From: an uncultured Microbacteriaceae bacterium
GTDB lineage: Bacteria > Actinomycetota > Actinomycetes > Actinomycetales > Microbacteriaceae
Direction of reading: 5' to 3'
Assembly (NCBI GenBank): GCA_947487835.1
Contig: CANKXX010000001.1
Span: 620,001-684,000 of the forward strand
DNA: 64,000 nt
Shown here: in pieces, positions 45,291 to 54,546 of the stretch
How positions within the stretch are numbered: position 1 is the stretch's first letter
Layout of the letters: the number at the start of each line of letters is the position of its first letter
The notes under the pieces: generated by a model
Databases searched by the model: none
Seen by the model: only the letters and a program-made list of their open reading frames with translations
Told to the model about the DNA's origin: nothing
Position numbers and translations under genes: made by a program

Positions 45291-46655
45291 ATGGGCGACG
45301 ATTCGCTGAACGCGCGCACGGGCGACGGGCTCCTCGGCTCCCTGTTCGCGGGGCGGTACCGCCTCGAGGAGGTGGCCGGCCGAGGAGGCATGGCCACCGT
45401 GTACCGCGCCACCGACGAGCTGCTCGGGCGCCCCGTCGCGGCGAAGATCCTTTCCGCCAACTCCGCGGACGCCGACGACCTCCGCCGGCAGCAGGGCGAG
45501 GTGCGGTTGCTCGCGAGCCTCAGCCACCCCGGCCTCGTGACCCTCTTCGACGCAGGCGCCGCCGACACCCCGGACGGGCCGCGCGCCTTCCTGGTGATGG
45601 AGTTCGTGCACGGCGTGACGCTGCGCGACCGGATGGCGCAGGGGCCGATGACCTTCCGCGAGGTGGCCGCCACGGGCGCCGACCTCGCCGACTCCCTGCA
45701 CTACATCCACCGCCGCGACGTCGTGCACCGTGACATCAAGCCGGGCAACATCCTCCTGGTCGACCCTGCCGAGGACGACACGGGCGTGCGCACGAAGCTC
45801 GCCGACTTCGGCATCGCGCGCATCGTCGACGGCGCGCACGTGACCTCCACGGGCGCGATCATCGGCACGGTCACCTACCTGAGCCCGGAGCAGGCCATGG
45901 GCGAGTCCGTGGGGCCGCCCGCCGACATCTACGCGCTCGGGCTCGTGCTGCTCGAGTGCCTCACCGGCGAGAAGGTGTTCCCCGGCGGGGCGACCGAGTC
46001 GATCATGGCCCGGGTGCTGCGCGATCCCGACGTGCCCGCCTCTTTCTCGCCCGAGTGGACGGCGCTGCTGCGGGCCATGACCGCCCGGAAGCCGGAGGAC
46101 CGGCCGAGCGCCCGCGAGGTGTCCACCGTCCTGCGCCGGCTCTCCCGTCCGCCCGTCGCCTCGCCGGGCACCGCGACGGTCGCCACGGCGACGGACCGCG
46201 CGGAGCTCGGCGGCAGCGGGCTCCTCGCGACGGCGCTGCTCCCGCAGCAGCCGGGCTCGCCGGCCGGCGGGGACACGGCCGACATCGCCCTGCTCGACGA
46301 GCCGACCCGCGGCATGCCCCCGGCGACCGGCACCCGCACCCCCGTCTCCGCCGCGACCCACGTCCTGCCGCAGGCCGACGACCCGCTGAGCATCCTCCGG
46401 GATCCCGAGGATCGTTCGGACGCCGCGCTCGCGCCCGCTGCCCCGGCCGACACCGACGCCCCCCGCCGGCGCCGGAGGGCCGGCGCTCTGATCGGCACCG
46501 TCGTCGCGGCCGTGCTGCTCGCGCTCGCCGCCTGGGGCATCACCTCCGCGGTCTCGTCGTCGGCACCCGGCCCCGAGGCGACCTATCCCCCGGTTCCGGG
46601 ACCGATCGGTACGTCGCTGGAGCGGCTGCAGGAGAGCGTGGAGACCCCAGAATGA
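45291..46655 (+). CDS. Serine/threonine protein kinase with membrane helix
   Basis: Eukaryotic-like kinase of the Pkn type. GRGGMATVYRA (Gly loop), VAAKIL (K52), HRDIKPGN (catalytic D148) and DFGIA (D172) are intact. A Pro/Ala/Asp-rich juxtamembrane linker (about 280-405) leads to a membrane helix (about 410-430) and a short external tail without PASTA repeats. The ATG at 45291 has GGGAG about 10 nt upstream; an in-frame ATG at 45270 is an alternative. It forms an operon with the lipoprotein gene (ATGA overlap) and is divergent from the M50 protease. Confidence 0.93.
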   Translation: MGDDSLNARTGDGLLGSLFAGRYRLEEVAGRGGMATVYRATDELLGRPVAAKILSANSADADDLRRQQGEVRLLASLSHPGLVTLFDAGAADTPDGPRAFLVMEFVHGVTLRDRMAQGPMTFREVAATGADLADSLHYIHRRDVVHRDIKPGNILLVDPAEDDTGVRTKLADFGIARIVDGAHVTSTGAIIGTVTYLSPEQAMGESVGPPADIYALGLVLLECLTGEKVFPGGATESIMARVLRDPDVPASFSPEWTALLRAMTARKPEDRPSAREVSTVLRRLSRPPVASPGTATVATATDRAELGGSGLLATALLPQQPGSPAGGDTADIALLDEPTRGMPPATGTRTPVSAATHVLPQADDPLSILRDPEDRSDAALAPAAPADTDAPRRRRRAGALIGTVVAAVLLALAAWGITSAVSSSAPGPEATYPPVPGPIGTSLERLQESVETPE

Positions 46656-47431
46656 CGTCCGACCCGAAACGCGGGGCGCAGTCCCCGACTCCTCGGCCCA
46701 CGCGCGCCCGTCCCGTCCGCACGCGCACCCGGACCCGGACCCGCGCTGCGTCGCTCGCCCTCGTCGCGACCTCCGCGCTCCTGCTCGCGGGCTGCACCGC
46801 CCCGCCCTCCGCAGGAGAGTCCGCCGTGCAGGCGTTCCAGTCGCGCGTGCTCGAGGTGACCGAGTCCGCCGCGGGCGAGGACTACCAGGCGGCACTCGAC
46901 GAGCTCGTGGAGCTGACCGCCGAGGTGGAGGCCGCGCTCGCGCGTGGCGACATCACCGCGGCGAAGCGGGATGCCATCCTCGCCGCGATCCAGGCCGTGA
47001 CCGCGGAGCTGACGGCAGCGCTGGCGCCGGAGGAGACCGAGGAGCCCGCCGGGGAGAACACGCCCGAGCCCGAGCCGACGGCCGAGGAGACCGAGGAGCC
47101 GGCGGAGACCGAGGAGCCCCTGCCCGAGGAGACCGAGGAGCCGGCGCCCGAGGAGACGACGGCCCCCGTCGTGCCCGCACCGGCCCCGACGACCCCGCAG
47201 ACGCCCGTCACTCCGCCCGCGCCGACGACCTCCGAGCCGGAGCCCGAGCCGGAACCGGAGCCCGAGCCCGAACCGGAGCCGGAGCCGGAGCCTGACCCCG
47301 ACCCCAGCGAGACGGTCGTGCCCGGGAACGGCAACGGGAACGGAAACGGCGGCGGGAACGGAAACGGCGGCGGCAACAACGGCGGAGGAAACGGGAACGG
47401 CGGCGGCAACGGCGGCAGGGGCAACGGCTAG
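46652..47431 (+). CDS. Repeat-rich lipoprotein paired with the kinase
   Basis: A 259-aa exported lipoprotein. A basic n-region (RTRTRTRTR) and hydrophobic segment lead to the lipobox LLLAGC (near residue 48). Residues about 55-125 form a predicted helical coiled region. The C-terminal half is low complexity: Glu/Pro-rich (EETEEP repeats, a PEPEPE run) followed by a Gly/Asn tail (GNGNGGG). This composition suggests a long flexible stalk reaching into the wall. Its ATG overlaps the kinase stop; it may be a sensor or target of the kinase, which is inference. Confidence 0.85.
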   Translation: MTSDPKRGAQSPTPRPTRARPVRTRTRTRTRAASLALVATSALLLAGCTAPPSAGESAVQAFQSRVLEVTESAAGEDYQAALDELVELTAEVEAALARGDITAAKRDAILAAIQAVTAELTAALAPEETEEPAGENTPEPEPTAEETEEPAETEEPLPEETEEPAPEETTAPVVPAPAPTTPQTPVTPPAPTTSEPEPEPEPEPEPEPEPEPEPDPDPSETVVPGNGNGNGNGGGNGNGGGNNGGGNGNGGGNGGRGNG

Positions 47432-47544
47432 CGCCGCATCACCACCCCTCTCGACCCGCATCCCCCCAGCCCGCTCGCATCCCGCCCCGCCGGCAATCCG
47501 CACCCCGGAGCTTTTTTCCCCGCGTCCCCCAGCCCTGTCCGCAT

Positions 47545-47613
47545 TTCAGGCTCACCTGCGACACGCCGCAGTTCCGGCCCCCCGGATGCGGCGTGTCGGC
47601 ATTTCAGCCTGAA
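47545..47613. repeat. Palindrome related to the 37.2-kb elements
   Basis: GACACGCCGCA (47560-47570) and TGCGGCGTGTC (47587-47597) form the inner stem and TTCAGGCT / AGCCTGAA the outer (47545-47552, 47606-47613). The GACACGCCG core is shared with hairpin 1 of the 195-bp elements. It occupies the gap between the converging lipoprotein and dxr genes and could terminate both. Confidence 0.7.
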
Positions 47614-47650
47614 TTCGGAACGGGGCTACCCGGGATGCAGGAGGGCAGGG

Positions 47651-48733
47651 TCAGCGGGCGACGAGGGCGTCGGCCGTCGCACGGGCCCAGCGCTCCGCCT
47701 CGGCCAGCGTCTCTCGGGTGAGCGGGCCGCTCTCGGCGTCGTGCGCGTCGACGACCCGCTGCACGGTGTCCACGATGTCGAGGAAGCCGATCCGGCCCGC
47801 GTGGAAGGCGGAGACGGCCTGCTCGTTCGCCGCGTTGAACACGGCCGGCCAGGTCTTGCCCGCCACGCCCACCCGCTTCGCGAGCGCGACCGCGGGGAAG
47901 ACGTCGTCGTCCAGCGGCTCGAAGGTCCAGGTCGCCGCCGTCGTCCAGTCCATCGGTGCCCCGGCGCCGGGCACCCGCCGGGGCCAGGCAAGGCCGAGGG
48001 CGATGGGCAGACGCATGTCCGGCGGCGACGCCTGGGCGAGCGTCGAGCCGTCGACGAACTCCACCATCGAGTGGATCATCGACTGCGGGTGCACGACGAC
48101 GTCGATGCGGTCGAACGGGATGTCGAACAGCAGGTGCGCCTCGATCACCTCGAGACCCTTGTTGACGAGCGTCGCCGAGTTCGTCGTGATGACGAGGCCC
48201 ATGTCCCAGGTGGGGTGGGCGAGGGCGTCGCGGGGCGTCACGTCCGTCAGCTGCTCGCGCGTGCGGCCGCGGAACGGTCCCCCGGAGGCGGTGACGACGA
48301 GGCGGCGCACCTCGTCCGGCGAGCCGCCCCGGAGCGCCTGGGCGATGGCGGAGTGCTCGGAGTCGACGGGCACGATCTGCCCCGGCGCCGCCGCGCGCTT
48401 TACGAGCTCGCCGCCGACGATGAGCGACTCCTTGTTCGCCAGGGCGAGCGTGCGGCCCTCCTCGAGCGCGGCGAGCGTCGGCCCGAGGCCCACCGATCCG
48501 GTGATGCCGTTCAGCACGACGTCGGCCTCGACGGTGCGCACCAGCTGCTCGGCCTCGTCCGCGCCGAGCGCGACGTGCTCGACGCCGTGCGCCTTCGCCT
48601 GGGCCTCGACCGCCTCGCGCCGGGTGCCCGCGGCGAGGCCGACGACCTCGAACCGGTCGGGGTTGGCCGCGATCACCTCGAGGGCCTGAACGCCGATGGA
48701 ACCGGTGGAGCCGAGCACGAGAATCCTGCGCAT
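47651..48733 (-). CDS. dxr: 1-deoxy-D-xylulose-5-phosphate reductoisomerase
   Basis: Converts DXP to MEP with NADPH, the second step of the MEP pathway. The Rossmann motif VLGSTGSIG is at the N-terminus. Metal and substrate motifs are [30 protein letters not shown] and [12 protein letters not shown]. 360 aa is standard. It lies upstream of the M50 protease and ispG on the same strand, but two plus-strand genes interrupt the group. Confidence 0.97.
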   Translation of the reverse strand: MRRILVLGSTGSIGVQALEVIAANPDRFEVVGLAAGTRREAVEAQAKAHGVEHVALGADEAEQLVRTVEADVVLNGITGSVGLGPTLAALEEGRTLALANKESLIVGGELVKRAAAPGQIVPVDSEHSAIAQALRGGSPDEVRRLVVTASGGPFRGRTREQLTDVTPRDALAHPTWDMGLVITTNSATLVNKGLEVIEAHLLFDIPFDRIDVVVHPQSMIHSMVEFVDGSTLAQASPPDMRLPIALGLAWPRRVPGAGAPMDWTTAATWTFEPLDDDVFPAVALAKRVGVAGKTWPAVFNAANEQAVSAFHAGRIGFLDIVDTVQRVVDAHDAESGPLTRETLAEAERWARATADALVAR

Positions 48734-48793
48734 CGCACCATCCTCCCACCCGCCGAGGTCCTGAGATCCCGGCGGCCCGGGCGGGAACGACGA

Positions 48794-48825
48794 AGCCCCG
48801 GCGGTCGCAGGCGACCGCCGGGGCT
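48794..48825 (-). terminator. Strong hairpin after the FKBP gene
   Basis: A perfect 15-bp stem (left arm AGCCCCGGCGGTCGC) with a 2-nt loop, 20 bp past the stop of the FKBP gene, ahead of dxr on the same strand. The two genes are therefore likely separate transcripts. Confidence 0.75.
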
Positions 48826-48844
48826 GATGTCCGTTCCGCCCTGC

Positions 48845-49840
48845 CTACTGGACCGGCGCGGAGATGGTGTCGAGGATGTCGATCACGAACACGAGCGTGT
48901 CCGTGCCGCTGATCCCCGCGTCGGGCTGGCCGGCCTCGCCGTAGCCCTCGCTCGGCGGGATCACGGCGATCACCTGGGAGCCGACCTTCTGGCCCACGAG
49001 CGCCTTGGAGAAGCCGGGCACGACGCCGGTGGTCTGGAAGGAGGCCGGAGCCCGGCCCCAGCTCTGGTCGAAGACCTCGCCGCTGGCCCAGAGCGAGCCC
49101 TGGTACTGCACGGTGACGCTGTCGCCCTCCTGCACCACGGCGCCCTCGCCGGCCTTGATGGTCGCGATCTGCAGCTCGGCGGGCGCGTCGCCCTCCGGGA
49201 TGGTGACCGTCGGCTTGCCGTCGTCGTCGAGCTCGACGGTCGGGAAGCCCTCGGGAGCGTCCTGGTCCGCGCCGGTCGCCCGGTCGGGCACGAGGCCGAG
49301 CACGTCGATCACGAAGACGGCGCTCTCGCCCTCGCCGAGGCCGAGCTGCGTCGCCGCCTCGGCGCTGAAGGAGTCGTCCGCCGACGGCACGGTGACGATG
49401 CGCGAGCCGACGTTCGTGCACTCGACGCCGCGGACGATGGCCGCGAGCGTCTGGCTGTCGTCGACGGCGAGCGGCACGGCCTGCTCGGCGTTGTACGGGA
49501 GCGCCTCGAGCGCCGCCCCGGTCGCGCTGTTGTACGCCGCGATCGCGATCTTCGCCGAGTCGCCCGGCTCGACCTCCTCGCCGTCGCCCTCGGTCACGAC
49601 GGTGCGCTCGGTCTTCTCGGCAACCTCGACCGGTCCGTCGATCGTCACGGTCGGGGCGCTGCCCACGTCACCGGTGACCTTGACGGCCTCGGAGGCCGCG
49701 CCGGACGCCGTGTCCGCACACTCCGCGACGCCGGCCGTGGGGGTGCTGCTCGCCGTCGGCTCCTCGCTCGTCGATCCCGTGCACCCGGTGAGGGCGAGGA
49801 TCGACGCGGCGGCGAGGAACAGGGGGATGCGTCGCTTCAC
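48845..49840 (-). CDS. FKBP-type peptidyl-prolyl isomerase lipoprotein
   Basis: A 331-aa membrane-anchored foldase. Lipobox LALTGC (near residue 20) after a GTG start. The FKBP domain is C-terminal (about 235-328): VTVQYQGSLWASGEVFDQSWGR, PGFSKALVGQKVGS and SEGYG are typical. The N-terminal 200 residues include a second, degenerate FKBP-like half with GVECTNVGSRIVTVPS. It would help fold exported proteins. It is single, with a hairpin behind it. Confidence 0.9.
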   Translation of the reverse strand: MKRRIPLFLAAASILALTGCTGSTSEEPTASSTPTAGVAECADTASGAASEAVKVTGDVGSAPTVTIDGPVEVAEKTERTVVTEGDGEEVEPGDSAKIAIAAYNSATGAALEALPYNAEQAVPLAVDDSQTLAAIVRGVECTNVGSRIVTVPSADDSFSAEAATQLGLGEGESAVFVIDVLGLVPDRATGADQDAPEGFPTVELDDDGKPTVTIPEGDAPAELQIATIKAGEGAVVQEGDSVTVQYQGSLWASGEVFDQSWGRAPASFQTTGVVPGFSKALVGQKVGSQVIAVIPPSEGYGEAGQPDAGISGTDTLVFVIDILDTISAPVQ

Positions 49841-49943
49841 AGTGCTGCTTTCTTCTTGTTCGTGGCGCGCCCGCCCGCGGGCACGAAGCATCCAGTCTGC
49901 AGGACGAATCGCAATACCGCCTGAACGGCGGGTGCCGGGTCGG

Positions 49944-50414
49944 TCAGGCGACGAGGATGGTCGGCTCGTGGTCGACGGGGAAGTTGACCGATGAGGCGAT
50001 GAAGCAGAGCTCGTTCGCCCGGGCGTGCAGCGCGAGCGCAAGGTCGCGGCTGCCTTCGTCGGTGATGGTGACCGTGGGGCGCAGGAGCGCCCTCGTGAAG
50101 CGGCCGCCGCCGTCGCCGGTCTGCACCATCGTGCCGACGGAGTCGTCCGTGTACGCGACGACGACGATCCCGTTGCTCGCCGCGACGTGCAGGTAGGACA
50201 GCAGGTGGCACTGGGTGAGGGCCGCGAGCAGCAGCTCCTCCGGGTTCCACCGATCCGTGTCGCCGCGGAACACCCGGTCCGCGGATCCCTCGATGGCATG
50301 CTTCCCCGGCGCGCCGACCACGTGGTCGCGGCCGTAGGAGCGGTAGTCGGCGGTACCGACTCCCCGGTTCCCGGTCCACTCGAGCGAGAGCGCGTACTCG
50401 TGATCGATCTTCAC
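49944..50414 (-). CDS. OsmC-family peroxidase-like protein
   Basis: A 156-aa OsmC-fold protein. The active-site Cys pair is present: NPEELLLAALTQCHL and ELCFIASSVNFPV, in the spacing used for organic hydroperoxide reduction. GTG start at 50414. Cytoplasmic. The family splits into Ohr and OsmC; the SNGIVVVAYTDDSVG context fits the YhfA/OsmC side rather than Ohr. It is divergent from gabT with 129 bp between. Confidence 0.9.
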   Translation of the reverse strand: MKIDHEYALSLEWTGNRGVGTADYRSYGRDHVVGAPGKHAIEGSADRVFRGDTDRWNPEELLLAALTQCHLLSYLHVAASNGIVVVAYTDDSVGTMVQTGDGGGRFTRALLRPTVTITDEGSRDLALALHARANELCFIASSVNFPVDHEPTILVA

Positions 50415-50543
50415 CGGCGCCACGCTAGCAGCGCCGAGTGGTGACCGGCCGAGGACGTTGGCAGTTTTCCGCACTGGTTTGGCGGGCCGCCCGCACGTGG
50501 CGCGAAGGGTGCGCCGGGGGGCGGCGGGTAGGCTCGAAGCACC

Positions 50544-51911
50544 ATGACGAACACCCTCGACACCGCATCCTCTGCCCCCGGCACAACCGTCACGCAGGAG
50601 CGGAAGATCGTCACCGCGATCCCCGGTCCCAAGTCCCAGGAGCTGCACGCGCGCCGCGTCGCCGTCGTGCCGCCGGGCGTCTCCTCCACGCTGCCCGTCT
50701 ACATCGAGCGGGCCCACGGCCCGATCCTCGTCGACGTCGACGGCAACCAGTTCATCGACCTCGGCGCCGGCATCGGCGTGACGACGGTCGGCCACACGCG
50801 GTCCTCGGTCGTCGATGCCGCCGCGGGCCAGCTGAACGACTTCCTGCACACGCTCTTCACCATCACGCCGTACGAGGAGTACGTCCGCGTCGCGGAGCTG
50901 CTCGCCGAGCACACGCCGGGCGACCACCCGAAGCGCACGGTGCTCGTGAACTCCGGGGCCGAGGCGGTGGAGAACGGCGTGAAGATCGCGCGCCGGTACA
51001 CCGGCCGCCGCGCCGTCGCCGTGCTCGACCACGCCTACCACGGCCGTACGAATCTCACGATGGCCATGAACTACAAGGCCGCCCCCTACGCGACCGGCTT
51101 CGGCCCGTTCGCCGGCGACGTCTACCACGCCCCGAGCTCGTACCCCTACCACGACGGGCTCAGCGGCCAGGAGGCCGCGGCGCGCACGATCGCCTACCTC
51201 GAGAAGCGCATCGGCGCCGTCGACCTCGCCTGCCTCGTGGTCGAGCCGATCCAGGGCGAGGGCGGCTTCATGGTCCCCGCCGACGGCTACCTGCCCGCGC
51301 TCCAGGAGTGGTGCACGGCGAACGGCGTCGTCTTCATCGCCGACGAGATCCAGAGCGGCATGGCCCGCACCGGCGCGTACTGGGCGAGCGAGCACTTCGG
51401 CCTCGTGCCCGACCTGATCCTCTCGGCCAAGGGCATCGCCGGCGGCCTCCCGCTCGCCGGCGTCACCGGCCGCGCCGAGATCATGGACTCCGCCCTGCCC
51501 GGCGGCCTCGGCGGCACCTTCGGCGGCAACCCCGTCTCCGCGGCGGCCGCGGTCGCCGTCTTCGAGGCCATCGAGCGCGACAACCTCCTCGACGAGGGCA
51601 AGCGCATCGAGAAGAAGCTGAAGGCCCGGCTCACCGCCCTGCAGGAGGAGTACGACATCATCGGCGACGTGCGCGGCATCGGCGCGATGGTGGCCATCGA
51701 GCTCGTGCAGCCCGGCACCGGGTCCACCACCAAGGAGCCGAACGCGGCGGCCGTCACAGCGCTCGCGGAGTACGCGGCGCAGAACGGCGTGCTGCTGCTC
51801 ACCGCAGGCACCTACGGCAGCGTCCTGCGCTTCCTGCCCAGCCTCGCCCTGTCGGACGAGCTCCTCGACGACGCGCTCGACGTGCTCGCAGAGGGCTTCG
51901 CGACCCTGTAG
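50544..51911 (+). CDS. gabT: 4-aminobutyrate--2-oxoglutarate transaminase
   Basis: Class III PLP aminotransferase that converts GABA to succinic semialdehyde. NSGAEAVENGVKIAR binds the cofactor phosphate; EPIQGEGGF, IADEIQSGMARTG and SAKGIAGG with the Schiff-base lysine (K296) follow. 455 aa. It precedes asparaginase and alanine dehydrogenase genes, an amino-acid catabolism group. No gabD (succinic semialdehyde dehydrogenase) or gabP is in the window. Ornithine/acetylornithine aminotransferase is the alternative but the GabT-type sequence fits better. Confidence 0.92.
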   Translation: MTNTLDTASSAPGTTVTQERKIVTAIPGPKSQELHARRVAVVPPGVSSTLPVYIERAHGPILVDVDGNQFIDLGAGIGVTTVGHTRSSVVDAAAGQLNDFLHTLFTITPYEEYVRVAELLAEHTPGDHPKRTVLVNSGAEAVENGVKIARRYTGRRAVAVLDHAYHGRTNLTMAMNYKAAPYATGFGPFAGDVYHAPSSYPYHDGLSGQEAAARTIAYLEKRIGAVDLACLVVEPIQGEGGFMVPADGYLPALQEWCTANGVVFIADEIQSGMARTGAYWASEHFGLVPDLILSAKGIAGGLPLAGVTGRAEIMDSALPGGLGGTFGGNPVSAAAAVAVFEAIERDNLLDEGKRIEKKLKARLTALQEEYDIIGDVRGIGAMVAIELVQPGTGSTTKEPNAAAVTALAEYAAQNGVLLLTAGTYGSVLRFLPSLALSDELLDDALDVLAEGFATL

Positions 51912-51930
51912 GACCGGAAGCACACCACCC

Positions 51931-51985
51931 GAGGTGCCCACCCCGGTCCTCCCCGCGTTCGAGGAGGAGCCGAGGTGGGCATCTC
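51931..51985 (+). terminator. Hairpin between gabT and the asparaginase gene
   Basis: GAGGTGCCCACC and GGTGGGCATCTC form a 12-bp stem with one mismatch around a 31-nt loop, inside which GGTCCTCC and GGAGGAGCC pair imperfectly. The loop holds the GAGGAGGAG sequence, so folding would mask a possible ribosome site. It may terminate gabT or attenuate the next gene. Confidence 0.55.
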
Positions 51986-52010
51986 ACCGTTGACGAGTAA
52001 GGCGGAACGA

Positions 52011-53015
52011 ATGAGCGGCACCTTCACCACCGGCGATGCGGTCGAGCTGGCAACCCTCGACCGGAGCGGATTCGTCGAGTCGAGACACGCGGGCTCCGCC
52101 GTCGTGCTCGGTCCCGACGGTACGGCGCTCCGCAGCCTCGGTGACGTGAACGCACCGATCTTCCCCCGCTCCTGCATGAAGCCGTTCCAGGCGCTCGCGG
52201 TGCTGGCGAGCGGGGTCGACCTGTCGCCCGAGGAAATGGTGATCGCGACCGCGAGCCACAGCGGCACGGCGAAGCACGTCGCGCTCGTCCGCAGCGTGCT
52301 CGCTCGCGCGGGCCTCGGTGAGGAGGCGCTCCAGTGCCCCGCCGACCGCCCGACGGACGCGGCGGCGCGCGACGACTTCGTGCGCTCCGGGGCGACGCCC
52401 TCCCCCGTCTACATGAACTGCTCCGGCAAGCACGCCGCCATGCTGCTCGCCTGCGTGCAGAACGGCTGGGACCCGACGACCTACCTGCACGTCGACCACC
52501 CGCTGCAGGAGCGCATCCGCGACGTGCTGCAGCGCTTCGCCGGCGAGCGGATCGCGGCGACCGGCGTCGACGGCTGCGGCGCGCCGGTGTACGCGATCTC
52601 CGTGACCGGCCTCGCCCGCGGCATCGCGAAGATCAGCACGAGCTCGGTCTCCTCGCCGTTCGAGATCTTCCGCCGGGCCGCGTCGCTCGCCGCCGCCATC
52701 CGCGAGAACGGCTGGGTCATCGACGGCCCGGGCCGCGCGAACACGATCGTCATCGAGCGCCTCGGGCTCATCGCCAAGGGCGGCGCCGAGGGCGTCATGG
52801 TCATAGCGGCGCAGGACGGCACGACGGTGGCGCTTAAGGTGCTCGACGGCAACCTGAGGGTCGCGACGATTGTGGCGCTCGAGCTCCTGGCGTCGGTCGG
52901 CGCCGTGACGCGCGACCAGGTGGAGCGCCTGCGGCCGGACCTCGAGCTCGAGGTCCTCGGCGGCGGCCTGCGGGTCGGCGCCATCCGCGTGAGCCCCGCG
53001 GTGACCACGCCATGA
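52011..53015 (+). CDS. L-asparaginase II-type protein
   Basis: A 334-aa member of the asparaginase II family of the Rhizobium etli type, unrelated to the E. coli periplasmic enzyme. Motifs are PRSCMKPFQALA, TASHSGTAKHV and MNCSGKHAAML, the last two providing the nucleophile Ser and Lys region seen in the family. ATG at 52011 is chosen; a GTG at 51975 preceded by GAGGAGGAG would add 12 residues but lies inside the hairpin. The final codons overlap the next gene by 4 bp (ATGA). Confidence 0.88.
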   Translation: MSGTFTTGDAVELATLDRSGFVESRHAGSAVVLGPDGTALRSLGDVNAPIFPRSCMKPFQALAVLASGVDLSPEEMVIATASHSGTAKHVALVRSVLARAGLGEEALQCPADRPTDAAARDDFVRSGATPSPVYMNCSGKHAAMLLACVQNGWDPTTYLHVDHPLQERIRDVLQRFAGERIAATGVDGCGAPVYAISVTGLARGIAKISTSSVSSPFEIFRRAASLAAAIRENGWVIDGPGRANTIVIERLGLIAKGGAEGVMVIAAQDGTTVALKVLDGNLRVATIVALELLASVGAVTRDQVERLRPDLELEVLGGGLRVGAIRVSPAVTTP

Positions 53016-53347
53016 GCTACCCGGACGACGACGAGGACGACCCCACCCTGATGCGCAACCAGGCGTCGCTGACGACGTCGAACGGCGGCATCTGGCTGAT
53101 CCTCGGCGGGCTGCTGACGTTCATCTGCGCGGTGATCCTCACGTTCGAGCTCCCCCTCGACCCGCCCGGGGTCGCGCTGTTCGGCCTCGTCTCCGTGCTC
53201 GGCCTCTACACCGCCATGGTCGTCGTCCGGCTGCGGACCGAGCCGGGGCGGAAGCGGCTCGGCACCATGGCGGCGCTCATGATCGCGATCGCCGTGGTCG
53301 GACTCGGCTGCGTCATCGCGGTGGCGGCGGCGGCCTTCTCCTCCTGA
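53012..53347 (+). CDS. Small integral membrane protein
   Basis: A 111-aa protein. An acidic N-terminus (DDDEDDP) is followed by three hydrophobic helices (about 26-46, 54-73, 86-108) with a positively charged loop (RTEPGRKR) between the second and third. Its start overlaps the asparaginase stop, so the two are coupled. Only 16 bp lie between its stop and alanine dehydrogenase. No family is recognised. Confidence 0.8.
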   Translation: MSYPDDDEDDPTLMRNQASLTTSNGGIWLILGGLLTFICAVILTFELPLDPPGVALFGLVSVLGLYTAMVVVRLRTEPGRKRLGTMAALMIAIAVVGLGCVIAVAAAAFSS

Positions 53348-53363
53348 TCGATATGGTTGCGCC

Positions 53364-54482
53364 ATGAGGATCGGCGTCCCGACAGAGATCAAGAACAACG
53401 AGTTCCGTGTGGCGATCACTCCTTCGGGGGTGCACGACCTCGTGGCGCGCGGCCACGCGGTCGTGGTGCAGTCCGGCGCGGGTGTCGGCTCGTCCATATC
53501 CGACGAGGCGTACGCGTCGGCGGGCGCGGAGATCGCGCCCGACGCCGAGAGCACCTGGGCGAGCGAGCTCGTGCTCAAGGTCAAGGAGCCGATCGCGGCC
53601 GAGTACCGCTACTTCCGGCCCGACCTCACCCTGTTCGCGTACCTCCACCTCGCCGCGGAGCCGGAGCTCACCGCGGCGCTGACGGCGGCCGGCGTCACGG
53701 CCATCGCCTACGAGACGGTGCAGCTGCCCACCCGGGCCCTGCCGCTGCTCGCCCCGATGAGCGAGGTGGCGGGGCGCCTCGCCCCCATCGTCGGTGCGCA
53801 CACGATGCTCAAGCCGAGCGGCGGCCCCGGCCTGCTCGTGCCCGGCGTTCCCGGTACCCACCCGGCCCGGGTCACGGTCCTCGGCGGCGGCGTCGCGGGC
53901 ACGAACGCCGTGTCCGTCGCCGTGGGCCTCGGTGCCGAGGTGACGGTGCTCGACACCAACATCTTCCGGCTGCGGGAGCTCGACGCGCACTACGCGGGCC
54001 GGGTCAAGACCATCGCGTCCAACGCCTTCGAGATCGAGAATGCGCTGCTCGCCGCGGACCTCGTCGTCGGATCCGTGCTCGTGGCGGGCGCCAAGGCGCC
54101 GAAGCTGGTGAGCAACGAGCTCGTGTCGCGCATGAAGCCGGGCAGCGTGCTCGTCGACATCTCCGTCGACCAGGGCGGCTGCTTCGAGGATTCGCACCCC
54201 ACGACGCACGCGGAGCCGACCTTCCCGGTGCACGGGTCGCTCTTCTACTGCGTCGCGAACATGCCGGGCGCGGTCCCCCACACCTCGACCTACGCGCTCA
54301 CCAACGCGACGCTCCCCTATGTGCGGGCACTCGCGTCGGCCGGCTGGCGGGACGCGCTGTCGTCCGACCCCGCGCTCGCGCTCGGCCTCAACACCTTTGC
54401 TGGCGCCGTCACGAGCGTGCCGGTCGCCACGGCGCACGGACTCGAGCACCGCTCGATCGACTCGGTGCTCGCGGCCGCCTGA
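53364..54482 (+). CDS. ald: Alanine dehydrogenase
   Basis: Oxidative deamination of L-alanine to pyruvate and ammonium with [21 protein letters not shown] is the family start; [10 protein letters not shown] and [20 protein letters not shown] (nucleotide-binding) and the SVDQGGCFE segment follow. 372 aa is standard. It follows asparaginase in the same direction and is likely co-transcribed with it, giving a group for nitrogen release from amino acids. Confidence 0.95.
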   Translation: MRIGVPTEIKNNEFRVAITPSGVHDLVARGHAVVVQSGAGVGSSISDEAYASAGAEIAPDAESTWASELVLKVKEPIAAEYRYFRPDLTLFAYLHLAAEPELTAALTAAGVTAIAYETVQLPTRALPLLAPMSEVAGRLAPIVGAHTMLKPSGGPGLLVPGVPGTHPARVTVLGGGVAGTNAVSVAVGLGAEVTVLDTNIFRLRELDAHYAGRVKTIASNAFEIENALLAADLVVGSVLVAGAKAPKLVSNELVSRMKPGSVLVDISVDQGGCFEDSHPTTHAEPTFPVHGSLFYCVANMPGAVPHTSTYALTNATLPYVRALASAGWRDALSSDPALALGLNTFAGAVTSVPVATAHGLEHRSIDSVLAAA

Positions 54483-54546
54483 CCCCGTCCCCGCAGCGGC
54501 TCGGTTCCGCCGGGTCCCACGGGGCCCGCGTCCCGCGCACCGCCGC

